Shown: positions 45,279 through 52,501 of the stretch, piece after piece
Numbering within the stretch: position 1 is the first letter of the stretch
Layout: each line of letters opens with the position of its first letter
Assembly: GCF_009847015.1 (NCBI RefSeq)
Contig: NZ_WVEM01000005.1
Span: forward strand, 1 to 64,000
DNA length: 64,000 bases
Direction of reading: 5' to 3'
DNA from: Sunxiuqinia indica
Lineage (GTDB): Bacteria > Bacteroidota > Bacteroidia > Bacteroidales > Prolixibacteraceae
Notes under the pieces: generated by a model
Database searches by the model: none
What the model was told of the DNA's origin: nothing
Seen by the model: only the letters and a program-made list of their open reading frames with translations
Made by a program: the position numbers and the translations under genes

Positions 45279-45821
45279 CTATAGAGCTTCTTTTATCTCA
45301 AGGCAAGATTTCAGATATTGAAGTGATTTCCAAATTTGGTTTTTTATCGTTTTTATGGACACGCCTAATTTATCGGCTATCTCCTTCTGTTTTAGACCTT
45401 CAAATCTACTCATTAAAAAAACCTGTTTGCTTCTTTCGGGTAGCTCTTCAATACATTCTGTTACAAGATCGATAAACTCTTGTTCTTCAAGCAAATTTGA
45501 TTCATTGATTTCTATATCTACTGGAAGGCTTTCCATCGTTTTTTTTCGTGATGCTTCACTCCTCAAGTAGTTAAGAGCGGCATTTCGGGAAGCTTTTAAC
45601 AGGTAGCCCAATAAGTGCTCGTGTATTACGATTCTCTCCCGTCCGTTCCAAAGCCTGATGAAAACTTCCTGGACAATGTCCTCAGAAGCATTTGAATTAT
45701 TTGTAATTTGAAAAACATAGGCACAAAGACGAGGATAATACAAGTCAAAAATCTTATTAAAACTTGCATAATCAGAGAAACTATAGGTCAAATGGGCGTT
45801 ATCTTCGTTTTCAATTTTCAA
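45279..45821 (-). CDS. ECF sigma factor of the SusCD locus
   Basis: 180-residue RNA polymerase sigma-70 of the Bacteroidota ECF group. Sigma2 region: FNKIFDLYYPRLCAYVFQITNNSNASEDIVQEVFIRLW. Sigma4 region: LPERSKQVFLMSRFEGLKQKEIADKLGVSIKTIKNQIWKSLQYL. Start ATG 45821. It is followed after 68 bp by the FecR gene that controls it. It should drive susC expression when the transporter reports its ligand. Confidence 0.93.
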   Translation of the reverse strand: MKIENEDNAHLTYSFSDYASFNKIFDLYYPRLCAYVFQITNNSNASEDIVQEVFIRLWNGRERIVIHEHLLGYLLKASRNAALNYLRSEASRKKTMESLPVDIEINESNLLEEQEFIDLVTECIEELPERSKQVFLMSRFEGLKQKEIADKLGVSIKTIKNQIWKSLQYLKSCLEIKEAL

Positions 45822-46211
45822 TACGTCAAATTTTCAATCGTCCCTATCTCTCCTTTCCCATTGACGTTCGTTTTTCAAGGAAGGATCTTAAATTATTCGC
45901 CCACGAAGATATATAAAAATGAGACATGTGCTCTGCCCAGTTCAGGAAACACCATACCTAGTCTTCCTTTTTTATATACTCAGGAACTTACAGCACATGC
46001 TCTCTAATTTTGATCATCTACAACTAATAAATACGAATTTGAGCAACATCATTATAAGTAAAACTGTGCTCTAATTTTCTTCATGACTCTGTAATAAATC
46101 CAACTATCAGCTACTCTAACAGAAAAACCTCGTTGATCCGCTATTTACTGGCGAATTAGCCCTGCCTCCCATAACAATTTGAGGACTTGTTGCTGTGTAC
46201 GTTCAGGTTTA
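45822..46211. other. 390-bp intergenic region at the right edge of the inserted block
   Basis: It lies between the ECF sigma gene start and the end of the aminotransferase gene. AT-rich, no credible ORF. It must contain the sigma gene promoter, but no clear TAnnTTTG match was found (TATCTTCG near 45904-45911 has one mismatch). No integrase site, IS end or terminator for the aminotransferase is recognised. Confidence 0.4.
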
Positions 46212-47399
46212 TTAGCTCTTCATCTCCTCAGCCATAATTTTCACGCCTTTTTCGATATTCGGGAATTCAGCATTTGTAAAATTCATTCGAATGTGTTGAC
46301 TACCTTCTCCATTCGTGAAAAACGAGTTGCCGGGGACGAAAACGACGCCTCTTTTCATCGTGCGTTTAATCAACTCGTCTGCTTTTAATCTCTCGGGCAA
46401 GGTCAACCAAATAAACATGCCTCCTTTGGGAAGTGTTATATGTACTTCTCCGGGCAAGTAGCGCTTCAGCATATCGTGCATAAAGCGGCATTGCTCTGCA
46501 TACCTCTTTTGAATTCGCGTCAAATGCTCTTCCAAATCATAATGCGTTAAATAATGATGCAAAATGTATTGTGTCAGATTATTGGGATTCAAATCGGTTG
46601 ATTGCTTCGCTTTATCGAAATGGGGAACCAAGTCGGGAGACAAAACCACCCAACCATTCCGAAACCCCGGGGCTACCATTTTTGAAAAAGACCCGGTCCA
46701 AGCCACATGATCCGGTGCATATTTTTTAACCGGCGCTGGAAACTGCTCCTCGAACCAGATTTCATTATAGGGGTCATCTTCAACCAAAAACTGATTGTAG
46801 TTTCTCAGCAACATCGCCAAATCCCGCCGCTTTTCTTCAGAATAAGTGACTCCAGAAGGATTTTGCGCATTGGGAACGACATACATCATTTTGATGTTTC
46901 GATTCATGAAGCACGACTCGACTTGTTCCAAATTTGCGCCGTCGGCTTCCAAGTCTACCTCACAAAATTGTGGCTGATAGGCCGACAAAGCCTGGATTGC
47001 TCCCAAGTAACTTGGTTTCTCAAGCAAAACCCCGTCGCCTTTATCTATAAACAATTTTGCGAGAATGTCAATCGCTTGTTGAGAACCGTTAGTGATAACA
47101 ACCATTTCAGGGGTAATATTCAAGTTGTATTTATCACGACACCGATTGGCAATCCACTCACGCAGCGGATAATAGCCCAACGAACCGGCATACTGCAAAA
47201 TAGTGCGTCCACTTTTTGCCATCACTGCCTTTGCCGATTCAGCCAACTCATTAACCGGAAAAAGCGATGGATTTGGCAAGCCGCCGGCAAAAGAGATCAT
47301 TTCCTTTTTCCCGGCAACATTTAAAATACTTCGAACAAACGATACCGGGATGTTTCGGTATTGCCCGGATAACTTCTCTTCTAAAAAATGATTGTTCAT
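46212..47399 (-). CDS. PLP-dependent aminotransferase (class I, MocR/LysN-like)
   Basis: 395 residues, fold type I. Schiff-base Lys in AWTGSFSKMVAPGFRNGWV; GGLPNPSLFP, YAGSLGYYPLREWIANR, the Asn in VPNAQNPSGVTYSEEKRR and IRMNFTN (carboxylate-binding Arg) are as in 2-aminoadipate, valine-pyruvate and aromatic aminotransferases of the MocR-like group. No DNA-binding domain, so an enzyme only. The tandem leader peptides rich in Val/Ile/Leu suggest branched-chain amino acid metabolism, which sequence of the enzyme alone would not tell. The C-terminus differs from that encoded by the left repeat copy (ends KS after EEM), and no terminator follows directly, as if the native 3' end had been displaced. 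Confidence 0.9.
   Translation of the reverse strand: MNNHFLEEKLSGQYRNIPVSFVRSILNVAGKKEMISFAGGLPNPSLFPVNELAESAKAVMAKSGRTILQYAGSLGYYPLREWIANRCRDKYNLNITPEMVVITNGSQQAIDILAKLFIDKGDGVLLEKPSYLGAIQALSAYQPQFCEVDLEADGANLEQVESCFMNRNIKMMYVVPNAQNPSGVTYSEEKRRDLAMLLRNYNQFLVEDDPYNEIWFEEQFPAPVKKYAPDHVAWTGSFSKMVAPGFRNGWVVLSPDLVPHFDKAKQSTDLNPNNLTQYILHHYLTHYDLEEHLTRIQKRYAEQCRFMHDMLKRYLPGEVHITLPKGGMFIWLTLPERLKADELIKRTMKRGVVFVPGNSFFTNGEGSQHIRMNFTNAEFPNIEKGVKIMAEEMKS
46220..46372. repeat. 153-bp direct repeat, right copy
   Basis: Lies inside the intact aminotransferase gene (its last ~51 codons but two). The left copy is at 35237-35389, two mismatches, same orientation. Confidence 0.95.
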
Positions 47400-47432
47400 G
47401 ATTAGGTGTATTTAAGATTAAAAATGGCAAAC

Positions 47433-47473
47433 AAAAAAATCCCTCCCCGGATGACCACACCGGAAAGGGATTT
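47433..47473 (-). terminator. Attenuator terminator 2
   Basis: Minus-strand hairpin AAATCCCT (47473-47466) and CCGG pairing with the complementary CCGG and AGGGATTT (47444-47437), followed by T7. It lies 34 nt before the aminotransferase ATG and 25 nt after the stop of leader peptide 2. Confidence 0.8.
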
Positions 47474-47497
47474 TGACAATGCAATACAGTCCCGCTC

Positions 47498-47566
47498 CTA
47501 TGTGATCAAATCCACACGGACAAGTGCTGCGACTGCTGCGATATTAAATTCCTGTATTAAACTCAT
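47498..47566 (-). CDS. Leader peptide 2 of the aminotransferase attenuator
   Basis: 22 codons, ATG 47566 to TAG 47498-47500. It begins MSLIQEFNIAAVAALVRV and ends DLIT: three each of Leu, Ile and Val plus four Ala. Too short and too biased to be an ordinary protein. Stalling at Val/Ile/Leu codons would let the RNA escape the terminator that follows. It may be a duplicate of leader 1, since both contain an AAVA core. Confidence 0.65.
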   Translation of the reverse strand: MSLIQEFNIAAVAALVRVDLIT

Positions 47567-47576
47567 AAGCCTGTTT

Positions 47577-47614
47577 AAATAAAAAAAGCCATTCCCTGTT
47601 ACAAAGAATGGCTT
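47577..47614 (-). terminator. Attenuator terminator 1
   Basis: Minus-strand stem AAGCCATTC (47614-47606) / GAATGGCTT (47594-47586), 11-nt loop, followed by T7ATTT. It lies 39 nt after the stop of leader peptide 1. Confidence 0.8.
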
Positions 47615-47653
47615 CAATTTATACTGATATATCTTTTAGATCCATACTCTTCC

Positions 47654-47716
47654 TTAACTGCTCACGATGACCGCGACTGCCGCTACAAGGACGATATGAA
47701 TTGTATTTAACCTCAT
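47654..47716 (-). CDS. Leader peptide 1 of the aminotransferase attenuator
   Basis: 20 codons, ATG 47716 to TAA 47654-47656: MRLNTIHIVLVAAVAVIVSS. Ten of 20 residues are Val, Ile or Leu, in a block directly before the stop, as in ilv/leu-type attenuation leaders. First element of a tandem leader/terminator array ahead of the aminotransferase gene. Confidence 0.75.
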   Translation of the reverse strand: MRLNTIHIVLVAAVAVIVSS

Positions 47717-47910
47717 TTGATGAAACAAAGGAAATAATATTTCTTAATTCACCCTCCTTCCTGTTCCATTTTTTTTTATCTCGAAGCAGAAAATTGAGTT
47801 TTAGTTAACTTCTGTGTCACTATAAAGTTGGTATCTTCTCTGTTTACTATTCGTACCAACAACAAAAAATAAGCTTCTTTCATTTTTATGTGATAATTTT
47901 ACTTCAACTT

Positions 47911-47940
47911 GCAACCCTGCAATTTTTTTTTTGTCACTAA
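47911..47940 (+). promoter_or_regulatory. ECF-type promoter of the sigma gene (autoregulation)
   Basis: GCAACCCT (47911-47918) and GTCACTAA (47933-47940), with 22 bp between the first bases of the two boxes. The same pair with the same spacing occurs at 50361-50390. Typical AAC/GTC elements of ECF promoters. The transcript would start near 47945 and the TTG start is at 47960. Confidence 0.65.
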
Positions 47941-47959
47941 TAGCGAAAACAGAGTAAAA

Positions 47960-48511
47960 TTGGGCAAAGCGGCATTCATACATCAACACCTGATCGAGGA
48001 CTGTAAGCGTGGTAGCGACCATGCACGGTTCGAGATTTACAAGCTGTATTCCAAAGCGATGTTTAACGTGTGCTACCGCATGATGAATAATCGCGAAGAT
48101 GCTGAGGATCTGCTTCAGGAGGTTTTTCTGCAAGCATTTTCCAAGCTCGACAGTTTTCGCTACGAATCCAGTTTCGGCTCCTGGCTGAAAACCATTACTG
48201 TACGAACATGCATTAATGCCATTAATAAGCGAAAACTTGATTTGGTGTATTGTGATGAAGTTTACGATCAACGTCCACCTGAGGAAGAATCGGATGCCGT
48301 AAAGCTCACCAGCAAAGATATCCTCAAAGCCATGGAGGAGTTGCCCGAAGGTGGTCGGATCGTTTTCTCTCTTTACCTGCTCGAAGGGTATGATCACGGT
48401 GAAATTGCTCAAATCCTGGGTATCACCGAGTCAACCTCAAAATCGCAGTTTATGCGGGCAAAACGCAGGGTACAGGACATATTAAGAAATCAGCAAATGA
48501 AAACAGCATGA
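47960..48511 (+). CDS. ECF sigma factor of the envelope cluster (TTG start)
   Basis: 183-residue ECF sigma-70 factor. There is no ATG before the sigma2 region; TTG 47960 gives M-GKAAFIHQHLIEDCKRGSDHARFEIYKLY, the usual start of this Bacteroidota subgroup, and the promoter at 47911-47940 rules out anything further upstream. Sigma2: FNVCYRMMNNREDAEDLLQEVFLQAFSKLDSF. Sigma4: LPEGGRIVFSLYLLEGYDHGEIAQILGITESTSKSQFMRAKRRVQDIL. It overlaps the next gene by 4 bp. Its own promoter resembles the one before the GIN-domain gene, so it probably drives both transcripts. Confidence 0.9.
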   Translation: MGKAAFIHQHLIEDCKRGSDHARFEIYKLYSKAMFNVCYRMMNNREDAEDLLQEVFLQAFSKLDSFRYESSFGSWLKTITVRTCINAINKRKLDLVYCDEVYDQRPPEEESDAVKLTSKDILKAMEELPEGGRIVFSLYLLEGYDHGEIAQILGITESTSKSQFMRAKRRVQDILRNQQMKTA

Positions 48512-49032
48512 AGAAAGATCGTTTAGAAGAATTTGTGAGAAATAACCGGGAGGACTTTGAGATTCACAGTCCTTCGCCAGAGGTGTGGGAGAAGCTGAAT
48601 AAACAATTGACGTCGCCATCAACACCATCAATAAAACAACCCAAAAACCTGAACTGGATTAAAATTGCTGCAGTAATTGCATTAGCCATTCTCGGTTCGG
48701 GAGTTGTTGTCACCCAAATTATGATGCCGGATCAACAATACAAGTTTGCGCAGGAAGTAGACCCTGAAATGAAAGAGCTGATTGAAGCAGAGGCGTATTA
48801 CGCTCAGCAGGTAGATGGGAAATTGAAAGAAATCAGGAAATGCTACCAGCTCATTCCGGAGTTGCAAATGGAAGTAGAAGATGATTTACAGGAATTGGAA
48901 TCGATGTACAATAACCTGAAAACTGATTTAAAAGAAAATGTTTCGAACAAGGAAGTTATTGAAGCCATGATTGAAAATAACCGCTTTCGGATGAAACTTG
49001 TCGATCAGGTTTTAGAACAAATTAATTGCTAA
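48508..49032 (+). CDS. Probable membrane anti-sigma factor
   Basis: 174 residues. The cytoplasmic N-terminus (MKKDRLEEFVRNNREDFEIHSPSPEVWEKL) is followed by one membrane helix at ~52-72 (IKIAAVIALAILGSGVVVTQIMM) and a charged, helical periplasmic part (~80-174) rich in Glu and Lys. It resembles Bacteroidota anti-sigma proteins in layout but has no ZAS/HxxxCxxC motif and no FecR domain. It overlaps the ECF sigma gene by 4 bp (ATGA), which suggests fixed stoichiometry with it. The assignment rests on context and topology. Confidence 0.7.
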   Translation: MKKDRLEEFVRNNREDFEIHSPSPEVWEKLNKQLTSPSTPSIKQPKNLNWIKIAAVIALAILGSGVVVTQIMMPDQQYKFAQEVDPEMKELIEAEAYYAQQVDGKLKEIRKCYQLIPELQMEVEDDLQELESMYNNLKTDLKENVSNKEVIEAMIENNRFRMKLVDQVLEQINC

Positions 49033-49044
49033 AAGTTACTGGAT

Positions 49045-50142
49045 ATGATAAAATCAAGTCGCTATATATTATGGATTTTCCTGCTGCTTGCCGGAGTGGG
49101 AAAAGCTCAGGCCCAGTTTTCTGAAACCCGGGAAATTCAGAAACGATTTGCAGTTACTCCAACAACGAGTATTGAGATTACCAATAAATATGGGAAAATT
49201 GAATTGTATACCTGGGATAAAGATTCGGTTGTGGTGGACGTAACCATGAAAGTGGAAGAAAAAAAAATGAGCCGCCTGGATAAAAAACTGGACAACATCG
49301 ACTTTGATTTTACCAGCAGTACACACTACCTCATTATCCGAACCATTGCAGATAAAAATCAAAGTCAGTTAGAAAGCGAATTTCTAAAGTTTAAAGAAAC
49401 TCTTCTACAGACTGATGGCACCATCGAAATTGACTACAAGATATGGTTACCGGCAAGCAATCCACTAAAAATCGAAAATAAGTTTGGCGACATTTATATC
49501 GATGATTACAATGGTCCGATTGAAGTTGATTTAAGCAATGGTAAACTGAAAGCGCATGACCTGACCCAAAAGGCTAACATCCAGTTAAATTTTGCCGACG
49601 CTTCCATCAACTCCATGCCTAACGGACGAATTACGACCAATTACAGCGACTTCTATTTAAAATCGACTGACAACCTGCGTATCTCCAGCAAGTCATCGGA
49701 AATTGAAATCATTGAAGCCAAGTCGTTGATCATCGACTCAAGGCGCGATAAATTCAGATTGCGCAGAGCAGATCAAATTGAAGCTGAAGGGAGTTTTACT
49801 TCATTCAGACTAAATCAATTAACTGATCGGGGTACCTTTCGGTTTAGCTACGGCGACCTGGAAATGGAGAAAATTGCCTCCAATTTCGCTGACCTTTACA
49901 TCGAATCGAAAAACACCGATGTCAGCTTATATTTCAATCCGGAGAGCGTTTTCAACTTTGAAATTACGACAACAAAAGCCGACTTATTACTTGGCCGGGA
50001 ATTGGAAGTAGAAGACCAAGAGCTTCTGGATGACAAAAACGACATCAGCAGACGTAGAGGATACTTCGGAAAAAAGACAGCCGAAGATCAAAAGCTTAAC
50101 ATTAACGCAGTATCCGGAGAAGTAAGCATTTTCAGCAATTAA
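49045..50142 (+). CDS. Exported DUF4097-like beta-helical protein
   Basis: 365 residues, signal peptide MIKSSRYILWIFLLLAGVGKAQAQ, then beta-repeats of the DUF4097 kind: ITNKYGKIELYTWDKDSVVVDVTMKVE, ENKFGDIYIDDYNGPIEVDLSNGKLKAHDLTQKANIQLNFADASI, DADVSLYF-like turns near the end. Such repeats form a right-handed beta-helix, the same architecture as in the GIN-domain protein encoded downstream. It follows the anti-sigma gene after 12 bp and belongs to its operon. Function unknown; perhaps a structural or adhesive surface/periplasmic protein. Confidence 0.7.
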   Translation: MIKSSRYILWIFLLLAGVGKAQAQFSETREIQKRFAVTPTTSIEITNKYGKIELYTWDKDSVVVDVTMKVEEKKMSRLDKKLDNIDFDFTSSTHYLIIRTIADKNQSQLESEFLKFKETLLQTDGTIEIDYKIWLPASNPLKIENKFGDIYIDDYNGPIEVDLSNGKLKAHDLTQKANIQLNFADASINSMPNGRITTNYSDFYLKSTDNLRISSKSSEIEIIEAKSLIIDSRRDKFRLRRADQIEAEGSFTSFRLNQLTDRGTFRFSYGDLEMEKIASNFADLYIESKNTDVSLYFNPESVFNFEITTTKADLLLGRELEVEDQELLDDKNDISRRRGYFGKKTAEDQKLNINAVSGEVSIFSN

Positions 50143-50360
50143 GAATCTGTGCAACCGTAACAAAATTTTAGTCAATGGCATTGCTGATTTTCACTCACCC
50201 GAGTTAAGCAATGGGGAGCTCTTTTGTATTGAAGACTTCGCGTTCAAACATCAATTGCATCTTTCTGTCAACAGACTGTCAGTCTTCCTATTAAGGTGAA
50301 ATAAAATCGCATTCACAAGAAGGCAACCATAAAAAAAAACAACATTCTTTTATCCGATTT

Positions 50361-50390
50361 GCAACCCTCCCAAAAAAAGTTTGTCATTAA
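50361..50390 (+). promoter_or_regulatory. Second copy of the ECF-type promoter
   Basis: GCAACCCT (50361-50368) and GTCATTAA (50383-50390), the same first-base spacing (22) as at 47911-47940. It lies 50 nt before the ATG of the GIN-domain gene. Confidence 0.65.
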
Positions 50391-50439
50391 AAATAGAAAA
50401 CGAAAACAGACTTTTTATTCATTCAGAAAACAGAGAACT

Positions 50440-51162
50440 ATGAAAACAATTAAAACTCCCCACTGGACGTTTATCGTTATCGTATTGCTTAGTTTCCAGT
50501 CGTGTATTGACGATATTTCGATTATTGGCAACGGACATGCGGTAACTGAAGATCGTTATACAGCATCGTTTAACGAGGTGAAAATTAGTGGATCCTACAA
50601 TGTGACAATCATATCGGGTGAAGACTACGCCATTGAAATTACTGCCGAATCGAACCTTCTTCCGTACATTGTCACTGATCTTGATGGGGATAAACTGAAA
50701 ATACGTACACGCGGCACTCACAGTTTACAGAACAGCTTGCCCATGCACATTTACATCACCACTCCACACCTCGAAGGGGTAACTCTAAGTGGCTCCGGCT
50801 ATGTTGTGACTGATCATTTCTCATCCAACGAATTCAAGCTGGCTCTTTCAGGATCGGGCCAAATCGAAACAGCGATCAATACTCATGATTTAAGTGCCAA
50901 CATTTCCGGCTCCGGACGAATAACGATTTCCGGCATTTGCGCCCATTCTGACTTGCTCATTAGCGGCTCCGGAAAAATTGAATCCTATGGATTGGAGCAA
51001 AACACCTGCCATGCAACCATCTCCGGCAGCGGTGTCTTGTTTGTTGATGTTGAAAATTTGATCGATGTGAAAATTTCCGGCAGCGGCAGCCTTCGATATA
51101 TCAATACCCCTGAAATCAGAAGTAGCATATCAGGATCTGGTCGGGTAATTAATGATAATTAG
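50440..51162 (+). CDS. Head-GIN-domain (DUF2807) exported protein
   Basis: 240 residues from ATG 50440 (MKTIKTPHWTFIVIVLLSFQSC, a lipobox with Cys22). The in-frame TTG at 50359 lies inside the promoter and is excluded. The DUF2807 beta-helix shows seven turns ending in a nearly invariant I/L-SGSG: LSGSGYV, LSGSGQI, ISGSGRI, ISGSGKI, ISGSGVL, ISGSGSL, ISGSGRV. Probably a surface or periplasmic lipoprotein; family function unknown, adhesin-like by fold. First gene of the second transcript of the ECF cluster. Confidence 0.85.
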   Translation: MKTIKTPHWTFIVIVLLSFQSCIDDISIIGNGHAVTEDRYTASFNEVKISGSYNVTIISGEDYAIEITAESNLLPYIVTDLDGDKLKIRTRGTHSLQNSLPMHIYITTPHLEGVTLSGSGYVVTDHFSSNEFKLALSGSGQIETAINTHDLSANISGSGRITISGICAHSDLLISGSGKIESYGLEQNTCHATISGSGVLFVDVENLIDVKISGSGSLRYINTPEIRSSISGSGRVINDN

Positions 51163-51176
51163 AAATTCATAACGAG

Positions 51177-51680
51177 ATGAGAAAACTTTTATTCATTAGT
51201 TTAACGCTACTGATTTCGCTTTCGGCTTCTTCGCAACAATACGACCAGGCTGTTGGTATTCGCGGAGGCTATTCTTCAGGGTTTGAATACCGCGCATTTA
51301 CCAATGAATACGTGTCGTACAAAGCGCTATTAAGCACCCGGAAAAATGGAATACAACTGACTGGGTTGAAAGAGTTTCACCAATACGGATTATTCGATTT
51401 TTCCAATGATGTTGTTTTTATCTACGGATTTGGAGCTCATGTAGGATACGAAAAGTGGAATGCCTACGATCCGGATGACGTGTTGTACCGCCCTTATTAT
51501 TACGAAAAAAAGACAGGACCTGTAGCCGGACTGGATGGACTAGTAGCTGTAGAATACACCCTGATGGACATCCCACTCACATTTGGGATTGAAGCAAAGC
51601 CCTTTTTCAACCTGTTTGGAAAAAATTTCTTCCAACTCCACCCGTTCGATTTTGCCTTTACCATCAAATACATCTTTTAA
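51177..51680 (+). CDS. Small outer-membrane beta-barrel-like protein A
   Basis: 167 residues, signal peptide MRKLLFISLTLLISLSASSQ, then amphipathic strands (YDQAVGIRGGYSSGFEYRAF, VVFIYGFGAHVGYEKW, GLVAVEYTLMDIPLTFGIEAKPFFNLF) ending in HPFDFAFTIKYIF with terminal Phe. Reads as an eight-stranded outer-membrane barrel. It follows the GIN gene after 14 bp in the same operon. Function unknown. Confidence 0.7.
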   Translation: MRKLLFISLTLLISLSASSQQYDQAVGIRGGYSSGFEYRAFTNEYVSYKALLSTRKNGIQLTGLKEFHQYGLFDFSNDVVFIYGFGAHVGYEKWNAYDPDDVLYRPYYYEKKTGPVAGLDGLVAVEYTLMDIPLTFGIEAKPFFNLFGKNFFQLHPFDFAFTIKYIF

Positions 51681-51701
51681 ATAACAATTAAACGACAGAC
51701 A

Positions 51702-52334
51702 ATGAACAAACTAATTATACTTTTTAGCATGATCATAATCGCAGAAATGGCTGCTGCGCAAGACTACACCCGTTATGAAGATAAGGATGAAATTCAAACC
51801 ATTTTTTCGAAAAGAAAATCAAATGGCGGATATGGTGCAATCAGCGTTTCGTATACCGAAATTGATCATAAAGACGCTATTATTATGGGTGCGCGTGGCG
51901 CGTGGATTATCAACCACTCGCTTGCCATCGGGCTGGGTGGTTACGGCTTTGTAAACGACATTAACTACGACAATGTATTCGATAATAATTTAAACTACAA
52001 TTTAGCTGGTGGTTACGGAGGTTTATTTATTGAGCCAATCCTTGGATCAAAACTACCGGTACACCTATCATTCCCGGTATTATTCGGATTGGGAGGAATT
52101 GCCTATGTGGAGCATCATAACAACTGGGATTACTGGTGGTCAACCAACGACCGAAGCGAAGTGTACTGGGTATTTGAACCTGCTGTTGAATTAGAGTTCA
52201 ATGTCACGCGTCACTTTCGGATGGCAGCCACGGCAAGCTATCGATTTACATCAGCTATTAACATGCTATATACCGACCCGGAGATTCTGGAGGGTTTAAC
52301 TGCAGGATTGGTATTTAAATTCGGGAAGTTTTAG
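51702..52334 (+). CDS. Small outer-membrane beta-barrel-like protein B
   Basis: 210 residues, signal peptide MNKLIILFSMIIIAEMAAA, followed by strands such as GGYGAISVSYTEIDHKDAIIMGARGAWIINHSLAIGLGGYGFV, PVELEFNVTRHFRMAATASYRFTS and the end GLTAGLVFKFGKF. Predicted outer-membrane barrel; last gene of the ECF-controlled operon, closed by a terminator. No relative of known function is recognised. Confidence 0.7.
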   Translation: MNKLIILFSMIIIAEMAAAQDYTRYEDKDEIQTIFSKRKSNGGYGAISVSYTEIDHKDAIIMGARGAWIINHSLAIGLGGYGFVNDINYDNVFDNNLNYNLAGGYGGLFIEPILGSKLPVHLSFPVLFGLGGIAYVEHHNNWDYWWSTNDRSEVYWVFEPAVELEFNVTRHFRMAATASYRFTSAINMLYTDPEILEGLTAGLVFKFGKF

Positions 52335-52358
52335 TCCGCTTTTACCAACATCAGTTGA

Positions 52359-52388
52359 AAGGTCATCGAAGAGTCGATGGCCTTCTTT
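52359..52388 (+). terminator. Terminator of the ECF envelope operon
   Basis: 11-bp stem AAGGTCATCGA (52359-52369) / TCGATGGCCTT (52374-52384), tetraloop AGAG, followed by CTTTTATT. Confidence 0.75.
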
Positions 52389-52464
52389 TATTGATCAAAT
52401 GTTATAAACTCACGATTTTCAGAAAATATATCGATTCCCGGGAATAACCACAGGCATTTGTCTT

Positions 52465-52472
52465 TACATTTG
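52465..52472 (+). promoter_or_regulatory. -7 box of the SulP gene
   Basis: TACATTTG (TAnnTTTG consensus), 29 nt before ATG 52502. -33 not recognised. Confidence 0.4.
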
Positions 52473-52501
52473 TCGCTTCAAATTTAAATCCGGTTCATTT
52501 T

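Noticed and set aside
35237-46372. Integrase-type genomic island with att sites
   Set aside because: No integrase, recombinase, IS or tRNA is present inside or at the edges; the repeat is coding sequence of 153 bp. Homologous import or loss of the integrase are left open.
46707-47324. 205-codon open frame on the plus strand inside the aminotransferase gene
   Set aside because: Shadow of a well-supported gene; low-complexity mix without recognisable motifs.
47801-48412. 203-codon open frame on the minus strand opposite the ECF sigma gene
   Set aside because: It lies entirely antisense to a clear sigma factor gene, has no family character, and overlaps the ECF promoter.
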